From a virus: DNA of 64,000 nucleotides. Under the pieces are notes generated by a model. It searched no databases, was not told where the DNA came from, and saw only the letters and a program-made list of their open reading frames with translations. Where the stretch lies: the IMG/VR virus record IMGVR_UViG_3300007735_000974, positions 1 to 64,000 of that record; one strand, given 5' to 3'. A program made the position numbers and the translations under genes. Below, piece by piece: positions 25,181 to 31,945 of the stretch. Position 1 is the first letter of the stretch, and every line of letters starts with the position of its first letter.

Positions 25181-25342
25181 ATTGTATGCATAGAAACGAA
25201 TTTTCAAAAGGAAGAAATTAGGTGTTATGTTGAAAAGTTAAAGTGTCAATTGGATAAAGAAAAATACACATCAGATCCAAAAGGATTGGCGCACAAATAC
25301 CTTAATCAAGTTTTGGATAAAATTCATGAATATTATAGATGA
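25166..25342 (+). CDS. small hypothetical protein with GTG start (58 aa)
   Basis: An open frame from GTG (25166) to TGA (25340-25342). The N-terminus is hydrophobic (MEIFFIVC), then a helical, charged body (QKEEIRCYVEKLK, YLNQVLDKIHEYYR). It reads like a real protein, but the start lies in the terminator stem, there is no ribosome-binding site, and no ATG is available. It could be made from read-through, or be a remnant. Confidence 0.4.
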   Translation: MEIFFIVCIETNFQKEEIRCYVEKLKCQLDKEKYTSDPKGLAHKYLNQVLDKIHEYYR

Positions 25343-25439
25343 TTTATTATTCTTTTTTAGTTTATTTTGTTTTGGATATAACTTTAATTATAATAAAGGC
25401 ATCAAGATCTAAATAGGATAGTGTTACATATGAGGTAAA

Positions 25440-26129
25440 ATGACCTTAGATCTTCATAACTTTTTTAAGTATTATGATGATAAGAATGAAAATCATGTAG
25501 CAGCAGTACAGTGGTTAGAAGATAACCTCCCTGCTGAATATATGGATGATTCAGAAACCGAATGGATTAAAATCTTTAGAACTAAGCCACCAACTCCACC
25601 AGTATTGGCAGTTCCATACTTTAACCAAGTAGATAATTACAGAGATGCACATAGGACTTGCAACTCTTCGTCGTGTGCAATGTGCTTGGAGTTCCTCAAA
25701 CCAGGTACTCTCAAAGGTGCAAAAGGCGACGATGCCTATGTACAAAAAGTTTTCGCAATTGGTGATTCAACTGACCACGCAGTACAGACGAAAGTTCTTG
25801 CTTCTTATGGCGTTAAGTCACATTTTAGTTACAATCTTGGGTTTGCTGATATTGATAGAGAGCTTGCTGCTGGGCGTCCATTGGTTATCGGTATCCTCCA
25901 CCGTGGTCCTCTTTCTGCTCCAACTGGCGGTCACATGGTCGTAGTTATTGGTACTACGCCAGATCTTAAAGGTTATTATATTAATGACCCATATGGATCA
26001 TTAAATGATAACTATACTGGTCCAGTAGAGCATGGTAAGAAAACCATTTATACCAAAGATGTTCTCAAGTATCGTTGGTTAGATCAAGGTAAACCTGGCA
26101 CTGGCTGGGGTCGTATTTTCGGTTCGTAA
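25440..26129 (+). CDS. C39-like cysteine peptidase with shared N-terminal domain
   Basis: A 229-aa protein. Residues 1-50 (LDLHNFFKYYDDKNENHV, VQWLEDNLP) are a domain also found at the start of the next gene. Residues ~55-225 are a C39-family-like papain fold: VPYFNQVDN (oxyanion Gln), CNSSSCAM (likely nucleophile C79), TGGHMVVVIG (His) and YYINDPYG (Asp). It could cut peptide cross-links in the cell wall or a leader peptide. The neighbouring lysozyme suggests wall degradation. The 97 bases before it are AT-rich, with a weak TATAAT and a TAAATAGG box, but no clear promoter. Confidence 0.7.
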   Translation: MTLDLHNFFKYYDDKNENHVAAVQWLEDNLPAEYMDDSETEWIKIFRTKPPTPPVLAVPYFNQVDNYRDAHRTCNSSSCAMCLEFLKPGTLKGAKGDDAYVQKVFAIGDSTDHAVQTKVLASYGVKSHFSYNLGFADIDRELAAGRPLVIGILHRGPLSAPTGGHMVVVIGTTPDLKGYYINDPYGSLNDNYTGPVEHGKKTIYTKDVLKYRWLDQGKPGTGWGRIFGS

Positions 26130-26147
26130 TCATCAGGAGACAGAACA

Positions 26148-26798
26148 ATGGCAAAAGTAGATCTACACAATTTTTTCAAGTTTTATGATGATAAGAATGA
26201 AAATCACGTAAAAGGAGTTCAGTGGTTGGAAGATCATCTTCCAGTTCAGTATTTGGAAGATAAAGCAGAATGGGCGGAGATTTTTAGAAAAAAGACTAAT
26301 GCTGTAGCAGCACCTGCCGCTGCAGCATCTGGTGATGACGTTCCAGCAGCGGGACTTCAATTGATTAAACAATTTGAAGGATGCCGATTGAATGCATATC
26401 CAGATCCTCTTACAGGAGGTCTTCCAATCACAATTGGATGGGGATGCACTAGAGATAAGAATGGTGGTCCATTTAAATTAGGTCAATCTATTACACAAGC
26501 AGAAGCAGATTCATTGTTAATGGATGAATGCCGTAAGAACTTCCTTCCAGCACTTCGTAAAATTCCACATTGGAATGAAATGAGTGATGGTAAGAGAGGT
26601 GCATTACTTTCTTTTGCTTATAACTTGGGTGCTGGTTTTTATGGTAGTGGTGACTTTAATACTATTACCAAACGTCTAAAAAATAAAGAATGGGATTTAG
26701 TTCCTGATGCTTTATATCTCTACCGCAATCCTGGTTCAAATGTAGAAGCAGGTCTTGCTCGTAGAAGAAAGGCAGAAGGTGAATTTTGGAAGAAGTAA
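26148..26798 (+). CDS. GH24 lysozyme (endolysin) with shared N-terminal domain
   Basis: A 216-aa protein. Residues 1-50 are paralogous to the start of the preceding gene. A short Ala-rich linker (AAPAAAASG) precedes a T4-lysozyme-type domain (~70-215): IKQFEGCRLNAYPDP with catalytic E77 and D86, PITIGWGCT, and a C-terminal GLARRRKAEGEFW. AGGAGA lies 9 bases upstream. It is a muramidase that would open the host wall at lysis. A membrane-spanning candidate holin is at 27745. Confidence 0.88.
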   Translation: MAKVDLHNFFKFYDDKNENHVKGVQWLEDHLPVQYLEDKAEWAEIFRKKTNAVAAPAAAASGDDVPAAGLQLIKQFEGCRLNAYPDPLTGGLPITIGWGCTRDKNGGPFKLGQSITQAEADSLLMDECRKNFLPALRKIPHWNEMSDGKRGALLSFAYNLGAGFYGSGDFNTITKRLKNKEWDLVPDALYLYRNPGSNVEAGLARRRKAEGEFWKK

Positions 26799-26799
26799 A

Positions 26800-27291
26800 A
26801 TGAAAACATTCCAGGAATTTTTAAAAGAAGCATCTTGTTCTTGTGATAAAAGAACTAGTGTGAAAGAGTTTGAAAAACTTATTCCTAAGTTTCTTCCATT
26901 TGTTTTCAAAGAATTGAAAATGAAAAAGAAGCAAATTCCTCCTATGCATTTTCCTCACGATGAACATGATAATGGTAATGGACTTCATGTAAAAGATATT
27001 CCTGGAATTACATTTACCACTAATTCTGATTGGGGACAAACAAAACACACTTGGGGGCAAACAAGTTCAAAAAATCGTATTGTGGTTGATATTAAAAATC
27101 GCCATCCATTAGATGCATTAAGAACATTGGGACATGAGATCGTTCATTATCATCAACATATAAATGGTATTCACGGTGATGGTGTAACTGGAAGTCCGAC
27201 AGAGAACGAAGCAAATGCACGTTCTGCTGTTATGATGAGAAACTTTGATGCTGCCTATCCAGAGGTCTTCAAAATGCATCCTATAGAATAA
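26800..27291 (+). CDS. putative zinc metallopeptidase (HExxH)
   Basis: A 163-aa protein with GHEIVHYHQHINGIHGDG (HEIVH at ~residue 121) and ENEANARS about 20 residues later for the third ligand. It begins MKTFQEFLKEA, a start also seen in T4-like phage prohead and host-interacting proteins. The start is one base after the lysozyme stop. No signal peptide is seen. The substrate is unknown. Confidence 0.65.
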   Translation: MKTFQEFLKEASCSCDKRTSVKEFEKLIPKFLPFVFKELKMKKKQIPPMHFPHDEHDNGNGLHVKDIPGITFTTNSDWGQTKHTWGQTSSKNRIVVDIKNRHPLDALRTLGHEIVHYHQHINGIHGDGVTGSPTENEANARSAVMMRNFDAAYPEVFKMHPIE

Positions 27292-27312
27292 ATAAAATCT
27301 TTACTTAAAAAA

Positions 27313-27699
27313 ATGAAACTTTTTAAAATTGGTGCAGTGGTTGCTGCCCTTTCTTTAGCAACATTATCTGTTAAGGCAGATGTTATTACTGGAGTTCACG
27401 ATGGAGATACTGTAACAACATCATCAGGTGAAAAGATTCGTCTCGCTTGTATTGATGCTCCAGAAGTAACAAATAACAAGCACGGTAAAAAGGATCCGAT
27501 TGGTGGTCCAGCAGCACAGAAATGGTTGTCTGATTTAGTTCTTAATCAAGATATTAAAATTGAAAGAGTTACTAAAGACCTTTATGGTAGAACTGTTGGT
27601 CGTCTTTTCCTTTCTGATGGAACTGAAATCAATCAACAGGCAGTTGCAACAGGTCATGCTGTAGTTTATATGCCAAAGGCATGTCCTTGGGCTAAATAG
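27313..27699 (+). CDS. secreted staphylococcal-nuclease-like enzyme
   Basis: A 128-aa protein. The signal peptide (MKLFKIGAVVAALSLATLSV…) is followed by an SNase/OB fold: GVHDGDTVT (Asp pair), IRLACIDAPEV (Arg, Glu) and LYGRTVGRLF (second Arg). All four catalytic positions are present. Such exported nucleases cut DNA or RNA outside the cytoplasm. It could degrade host DNA in the periplasm or scavenge nucleotides (inference). Confidence 0.85.
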   Translation: MKLFKIGAVVAALSLATLSVKADVITGVHDGDTVTTSSGEKIRLACIDAPEVTNNKHGKKDPIGGPAAQKWLSDLVLNQDIKIERVTKDLYGRTVGRLFLSDGTEINQQAVATGHAVVYMPKACPWAK

Positions 27700-27744
27700 G
27701 TTAGAATAATTATCTAAAGTGAGTCCACCATTATTTTAGATACA

Positions 27745-28107
27745 ATGTCTAATTCATCAAACAAAAGAGAAAATGGTATGGGAACTTTGATTCGTGTTAC
27801 TGTTTTAAGTTGGGCAGCTGCCCTTTTGACTGCTAGTTATGCTGGATTGCTTCCCAAAATGGATCCAACCTTCATTGCTACAGTCTTTACTGCTTCTGCG
27901 GCAACATTTGGTGTAAATACTATGAAGAAGGATAGTGAAGGAGATGCCAAACGAGATTCCGAACCTGCAATCACCGCAGTTGAACCAACTCCAGAACTTG
28001 TCGAACCAACAGTTGAACCAGTTGTCGCAACTGAATCAACTGAAGGTTGCCCAACCTGTGGAGATTCCCCAGACTACAGTAGAGCGTCTGCCTCAACACA
28101 AGTTTGA
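27745..28107 (+). CDS. membrane protein with Pro/Glu/Val repeat tail, holin candidate; possible frameshift partner of the next frame
   Basis: A 120-aa protein. It has two hydrophobic helices (~residues 16-37, 42-60), then a low-complexity tail of EPT/VEP repeats and a Cys-rich end (CPTCGDSP). The sequence after residue ~95 continues more naturally in the +1 frame (VAQPVEIPQTTVERLP…, next entry). The two-helix start beside lysozyme suits a holin, but that is only inferred. Confidence 0.6.
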   Translation: MSNSSNKRENGMGTLIRVTVLSWAAALLTASYAGLLPKMDPTFIATVFTASAATFGVNTMKKDSEGDAKRDSEPAITAVEPTPELVEPTVEPVVATESTEGCPTCGDSPDYSRASASTQV

Positions 28108-28696
28108 TCTTCCAGTTATAAAGGATTTGGGGCGTCCCATAGTGAACGTTCCAGATCCTTCTTTATCTTATCCTGTACTTCAAGTTCCAACACAAGAGGA
28201 GTTTGATGCTGCCGTAAAAGCGGACCAACAAAAGAAAGAAAAAGAAGAAGAACAGAAAGAAAGAAAATTACCTGATAGTAAACCAGTAATTCCGCAGGTT
28301 CAAATTCCTGCTCAAAATACACAAGATAATCGGAATATTTCAGATCAACCACCCGTATCTAATCTTGGTGTTCCAGAAATCCAGGTTCCATTTGTTGGAC
28401 CAGTTCCAGTGCCACCTAAAGAACAAGTTATGCTTGCTGGAACAACTGCAACTGCATCTGTTGCCGCAGCAATTATAGGTAAGTCTTTTGTTGAATGGAT
28501 GGTCAAAAAATTCAAACCAGTTGTAGAAAGAATGTTTGCTCAGGCAAAGAAAATGATGAATAAGGACTTGACACCTTATGAAACACAATTAATCTTTACT
28601 GCGGCTCTTGATAAAAAACATCTTAAACTACTCAAGAAAGAACAGAAAAAAGAAAAACTAGAACAGAAGAAAAAGTTTGATTCTAAAAAATCTTAA
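27935..28696 (+). CDS. Pro-rich membrane-associated protein in an overlapping frame
   Basis: An open frame that overlaps the previous gene in frame +2. The N-terminal 40 residues (QLNQL repeats) mirror the out-of-frame repeat DNA and are probably not translated from 27935. From about 28040 it reads as a Pro/Val/Gln-rich linker, a hydrophobic segment (TATASVAAAIIGKSFVEWM, ~170-188) and a Lys-rich helical tail. The real start is unclear: it may be an internal start, or it may be reached by frameshift from 27745. The end overlaps convergently with the minus-strand gene. Confidence 0.5.
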   Translation: MKEMPNEIPNLQSPQLNQLQNLSNQQLNQLSQLNQLKVAQPVEIPQTTVERLPQHKFDLPVIKDLGRPIVNVPDPSLSYPVLQVPTQEEFDAAVKADQQKKEKEEEQKERKLPDSKPVIPQVQIPAQNTQDNRNISDQPPVSNLGVPEIQVPFVGPVPVPPKEQVMLAGTTATASVAAAIIGKSFVEWMVKKFKPVVERMFAQAKKMMNKDLTPYETQLIFTAALDKKHLKLLKKEQKKEKLEQKKKFDSKKS

Positions 28697-28895
28697 AGTC
28701 TCTGGTTCCAGGAATTTTTGGAAGAGGTAGATTTTTTAGTAAATCATTTACTCTGTGTTCTACAATTTTATTAATCATCTCTTCTGGATGATTAATCATA
28801 TCTTCTGCTTTTTTATAAGTTACATAAGCACCAACTGCTAAACCTAAAGATACAGTTAAACTGAGTGCTGATAAGATTAATGAGAGTTCTTTCAT
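28683..28895 (-). CDS. small membrane protein (70 aa)
   Basis: Minus strand. The protein begins MKELSLILSALSLTVSLGLA, one membrane helix, then a charged helical body and a Pro-rich end. GGAGG is 8 bases before ATG. It overlaps the start of its upstream neighbour by 4 bases (ATGA). The longer frame from 28988 would cross that neighbour and is rejected. Confidence 0.65.
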   Translation of the reverse strand: MKELSLILSALSLTVSLGLAVGAYVTYKKAEDMINHPEEMINKIVEHRVNDLLKNLPLPKIPGTRDFKIF

Positions 28896-29002
28896 TGATG
28901 TTCCTCCAAATACGCCAATCGTAGTATATAGTAAATACTCCAAAGAGTTCCTACTAAACCAAGTCCAAGAATTATAATTACACCCCAAGGTAGTTCAGTC
29001 AT
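28892..29002 (-). CDS. mini membrane peptide (36 aa)
   Basis: Minus strand. MTELPWGVIIILGLGLVGTL then a short charged end (LRLAYLEEHQ). One membrane helix. ATGA overlaps join it to both neighbours, which supports it as a real co-translated gene. Confidence 0.6.
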   Translation of the reverse strand: MTELPWGVIIILGLGLVGTLWSIYYILRLAYLEEHQ

Positions 29003-29736
29003 TTTTTAGGAATACACTCCTGTTTCTTTTTGTTCTCATTATATGGATAATATTTACCTTCTGGTTTCATAAATCCACAACCAATCAACCATTCTTTTGT
29101 TTTTGGTGTTGGTGGATATTCTTTATAAAGAGTTTTATTTGCACAAGCCTCTAATCCTTTAGCAGTTTCACCTTTTTGATTTGCTGCCCAGATTGCATCT
29201 GCTTCCCAGGGAATTGCTGCACCTTGACCTGCAAGACCATAAAGTTCTTCTGCTCTTGCCTTTACCCAATTTGGAATTTGATCATCGTGATAAACTTGAG
29301 CGATGAATGGATTTGAAACACCTCCTGCCATACAATCTTGAACTGTATGCCATCCTTCGTGACGTAGAGTGCTTAGGAATCCTCTAGGATCATCTAAAAG
29401 ATCTCTACGAATAAAGAATCTATTATAATCTGGTTTATAAATTCCATTCAAATATCTTGGAAAGTATTTTTTATCTCCAATATAAACACCAACATTAATC
29501 TTATCTAAAGCAACAATAATTTTTGATGCTTCATCTGCCATTTCTGGAATGAATTTATCAAATTTATAATCTGCGTGGATCTGTTCTACACCTTTCATAC
29601 ATTCCAAAAGGATCATACACCCAAGAGCAGCATTGCTATTATCTGGAAGATCTTGTGTATCTTTTCCAGGAGTAACTGCGAGTGTAGGTAAAGTTAAACT
29701 TAATGAAAGTCCAATTGCCGTAAGTAGTTTTTTCAT
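28999..29736 (-). CDS. exported HExxH protein, putative metallopeptidase
   Basis: Minus strand, 245 aa. The signal peptide (MKKLLTAIGLSLSLTLPTLA) is followed by a globular body with LRHEGWHTVQDC (HEGWH at ~residue 130), and two downstream acidic segments (EELYGLAGQ, PWEADAIWAA) that may give the third ligand. Six Cys residues suggest disulfides in the periplasm. ATGA overlap with the upstream 66-aa gene fixes the start. The substrate is unknown. Confidence 0.65.
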   Translation of the reverse strand: MKKLLTAIGLSLSLTLPTLAVTPGKDTQDLPDNSNAALGCMILLECMKGVEQIHADYKFDKFIPEMADEASKIIVALDKINVGVYIGDKKYFPRYLNGIYKPDYNRFFIRRDLLDDPRGFLSTLRHEGWHTVQDCMAGGVSNPFIAQVYHDDQIPNWVKARAEELYGLAGQGAAIPWEADAIWAANQKGETAKGLEACANKTLYKEYPPTPKTKEWLIGCGFMKPEGKYYPYNENKKKQECIPKK

Positions 29737-29933
29737 TCGTTCCAACATCCTTCTTCTTTGTGTATCCAAACCTTCAAGTTTTTTACATATTTTCTTAATA
29801 TTTCTGCTTGTTCCTCGTGCCACGGATCTCCTGTTTCCATTCCGATCCTTGTGTGATTGTCTATTGCTTTTAATATTTGGTGTATTGGTTTATTCCAACA
29901 CTCACGTTTGGGAGTGTTCCACTCTCTTGGCAT
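29733..29933 (-). CDS. hypothetical protein (66 aa)
   Basis: Minus strand. MPREWNTPKRECWNKPIHQI, Trp-rich and charged, with no membrane segment. It overlaps the next gene by 4 bases and starts seven bases after the stop of the Lys-rich peptide gene. Function unknown. Confidence 0.6.
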   Translation of the reverse strand: MPREWNTPKRECWNKPIHQILKAIDNHTRIGMETGDPWHEEQAEILRKYVKNLKVWIHKEEGCWNE

Positions 29934-29939
29934 AAATCC

Positions 29940-30056
29940 TCACTTTTTCTTACCACCATTTTTTGCTTTTTTGGCAGTCGCATTGCCTTGATTTTGTTTG
30001 GAGTTCTTTTGTCCTCCAGCAGAACCTTTTTTACCTTTGTTTGCTGACTTTGCCAT
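29940..30056 (-). CDS. very basic Lys/Gly/Asn-rich peptide (38 aa)
   Basis: Minus strand. MAKSANKGKKGSAGGQKNSK followed by a similar low-complexity tail ending GGKKK. About one third of residues are Lys, with no acidic residues. It is likely disordered and able to bind nucleic acid or acidic surfaces. Its place in a tight operon supports translation. Function unknown. Confidence 0.55.
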   Translation of the reverse strand: MAKSANKGKKGSAGGQKNSKQNQGNATAKKAKNGGKKK

Positions 30057-30651
30057 TGTTCTGTTGTATTGACTTAGTATTTATTGAATTTACTGGATCA
30101 ATTGTAACAATTTTTGGTGGTTGTATTATAATATCCGCACAAATTTTTGCATAAGGACTATTAGGATGAAAATCAACTCCAGATTTCTTTGCTTCTCCAC
30201 ATTTGATTAATCTTACAAGTTCAAAATCAAGACGTGCTTTTGCTGCTTCTGCATCTTGTCTTTCTATTTCTGTTCGCACTCTTTGTTTGCAGAGTTCTTG
30301 TAATGAACCATCAAGAGGAAAGTTAAAACCCATTGAAAATCCAAAGTTTCCATTATAAGTTTGAAATGATGTTGGGTCTTGACTAAAATTTGTACTGCCT
30401 AAAAGAAAAGGTGCAAAACTCATTGTAGGTCCTTGGCAAGAAACACCAGCACCATAAGTATTTGTAGCATAAGGACCTTGAAGAACCTGAACTGCCTGAT
30501 TGGTTACATTGCCAGTTGCAGATGCTGAAGGTCCTGCTATGTTTGTGTTTGATGGTGCTTGCTGAGCCATTGCTGACCCAGCAAACATTATTGCGTAAAG
30601 ACAGAGATTGAATTTGTTGTAGAATCTTCTGTAGTTTTTCTGTCGATCCAT
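30031..30651 (-). CDS. exported hypothetical protein (206 aa)
   Basis: Minus strand. An N-terminal signal (NLCLYAIMFAGSAMAQ) follows a basic start. The middle is Gly/Asn/Ser/Thr-rich with two Cys, and a helical segment (RVRTEIERQDAEAAKARLDF) and Cys-containing C-terminus follow. It is the third of three exported genes in a row and overlaps the second by 64 bases. It may be an outer-membrane or virion surface protein. Not recognised. Confidence 0.65.
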   Translation of the reverse strand: MDRQKNYRRFYNKFNLCLYAIMFAGSAMAQQAPSNTNIAGPSASATGNVTNQAVQVLQGPYATNTYGAGVSCQGPTMSFAPFLLGSTNFSQDPTSFQTYNGNFGFSMGFNFPLDGSLQELCKQRVRTEIERQDAEAAKARLDFELVRLIKCGEAKKSGVDFHPNSPYAKICADIIIQPPKIVTIDPVNSINTKSIQQNNGKVSKQR

Positions 30652-30950
30652 GTCTCTTTACTGATACCAGGTGTCAGTGATGTTTCACTAAACTGGAATG
30701 CGGCACCTTGATTATAAATTGAATAGTTTGCTCCTGGTTGAGGTCTTCCAGGAATATTGATATTCGTGCCAGTTACAGTATATGAATTTCCAGTGGAATA
30801 TTCTATTTGGTGAATGTTCTCAATAACTTCAGTATGTGTTTTTGTTTCTGCTGTGATGGTTCCACTCGTAAAATTTGGAACCACGGGAACCGCTAGGGCA
30901 GTGGATGAAGAAAACCCTAGCAGAAATAAACCTGCTAGGAATTTTCTCAT
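30588..30950 (-). CDS. exported hypothetical protein (120 aa)
   Basis: Minus strand. Signal peptide MRKFLAGLFLLGFSSSTALA, then a Thr/Ser/Asn-rich, probably beta-rich domain (TITAETKTHTEVIENIHQ, AAFQFSETSLTPG). The phrase FQFSETS matches FSFSETK in the neighbour at 30947, so the two are probably distant paralogues. ATGA overlap with that gene. Function unknown. Confidence 0.65.
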   Translation of the reverse strand: MRKFLAGLFLLGFSSSTALAVPVVPNFTSGTITAETKTHTEVIENIHQIEYSTGNSYTVTGTNINIPGRPQPGANYSIYNQGAAFQFSETSLTPGISKETWIDRKTTEDSTTNSISVFTQ

Positions 30951-31408
30951 TTGAATACACTCAATTCAACACTACGTTGTGCTGTTGCGGTAGTACCAGG
31001 ACCACCAGCGGTTACCGTAGGAACTCCAGTGCCACTTAAAGTTCCTGCAAGAGAACCTTTATCACCTGCCAACTGAGTAACAGAATCTCCATAAAGGTTT
31101 GGTGAGGAAATTGCTCCAGATGACCATGTTTGACTGGTTACTGAGGTATCAGCAGCATTTTTAGTTTCTGAAAAACTAAATGATTGTCCAGCAGTATTGA
31201 CATCATAAGAACCAGCAGTTCCAACACCACCAAATGTTGTTGCTTTAATATTTGAACCCGAAACCGAGTATGATGCGCCAATTCTGGTTGATTGAACCGC
31301 AGCACCCTGAACGCCTAATTGTACGGAATCAGTTATTTTGTTTGTAATCTCACCAGCAAAAGCAGGAGTAACCAAGAATAACGAAAAGATAAGAGATAAT
31401 CTTTTCAT
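30947..31408 (-). CDS. exported beta-rich hypothetical protein (153 aa)
   Basis: Minus strand. Signal peptide MKRLSLIFSLFLVTPAFA, then a Gly/Ser/Thr/Ala-rich domain without Cys. It has IGASYSVSGSNIKATTFGG and SFSFSETKNAAD motifs that resemble those of the next gene. It is first in the minus-strand operon, after a late promoter at 31433. It may coat the cell surface or the virion. Not recognised. Confidence 0.65.
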   Translation of the reverse strand: MKRLSLIFSLFLVTPAFAGEITNKITDSVQLGVQGAAVQSTRIGASYSVSGSNIKATTFGGVGTAGSYDVNTAGQSFSFSETKNAADTSVTSQTWSSGAISSPNLYGDSVTQLAGDKGSLAGTLSGTGVPTVTAGGPGTTATAQRSVELSVFK

Positions 31409-31432
31409 TGTTCTATTTTATAGGACTATAAG

Positions 31433-31440
31433 TATTTATC
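31433..31440 (-). promoter_or_regulatory. late promoter (GATAAATA, minus strand)
   Basis: GATAAATA reads on the minus strand 25 bases before the ATG at 31408. It is divergent from the plus-strand late promoter at 31477. Confidence 0.6.
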
Positions 31441-31476
31441 GACATATTTTTTTATATTTGACTACTTGTGCCATAC

Positions 31477-31484
31477 TATAAATA
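31477..31484 (+). promoter_or_regulatory. late promoter (TATAAATA)
   Basis: An exact TATAAATA lies 21 bases before the 74-aa gene at 31506. Confidence 0.65.
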
Positions 31485-31505
31485 AGTCGAATTAATTAAT
31501 TTGTT

Positions 31506-31730
31506 ATGACCGAACAACAAGAACATCTTGCAAATCTTGTAAAGCAAGCACAAGACCTTTCCCTTGAATTGGAAGGATTACAAATTAAATCTACAACAAA
31601 AAGAGAACTATTTTTGAAAGTACAAGGTGCGATTGAGTATCTTACACAAATAGGTGTAACTCTTCCAGAACCAGAACCTGAAGAAATTCCACTCCCAGAA
31701 GCAGAAGAATCTGCGGTAGAAGCAGAATGA
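31506..31730 (+). CDS. small coiled-coil protein with acidic tail (74 aa)
   Basis: Residues 1-48 are helical (EHLANLVKQAQDLSLELEG, LKVQGAIEYLTQIG), followed by a Pro/Glu-rich tail (LPEPEPEEIPLPEAEES). It has its own late promoter and terminator. It is probably a structural or chaperone-like small protein. Function unknown. Confidence 0.7.
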   Translation: MTEQQEHLANLVKQAQDLSLELEGLQIKSTTKRELFLKVQGAIEYLTQIGVTLPEPEPEEIPLPEAEESAVEAE

Positions 31731-31735
31731 TTTAC

Positions 31736-31758
31736 AGTCCCCGAAAGGGGACTTTTTT
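31736..31758 (+). terminator. rho-independent terminator before psbA
   Basis: AGTCCCC (31736-31742), GAAA loop, GGGGACT (31747-31753), then T run. Confidence 0.85.
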
Positions 31759-31763
31759 ATGAC

Positions 31764-31797
31764 TTGACAGGATTTCCTGACAATGCTATGATAAATA
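31764..31797 (+). promoter_or_regulatory. psbA promoter: overlapping sigma-70 and late elements
   Basis: TTGACA (31764-31769), 17 bp, TATGAT (31787-31792), with GATAAATA (31790-31797) sharing bases with the -10 box. The psbA leader (about 150 bases) contains a hairpin of 7 bp (CCCACAC/GTGTGGG, ~31870-31893) and GTTCAG/CTGAAC (~31908-31925), which may affect mRNA stability or translation. Confidence 0.75.
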
Positions 31798-31945
31798 AAT
31801 GTTAAGAAATGAAACATTTCTTAATCTTGCCCCACCGAGACTAATGGGCAAATAAAATCCGTCTCTCATACCCACACTGGAGGGTGGTGTGGGATATACT
31901 GTAATCGTTCAGTTCCCCCTGAACTTATACCTACCCTTTTAACAA

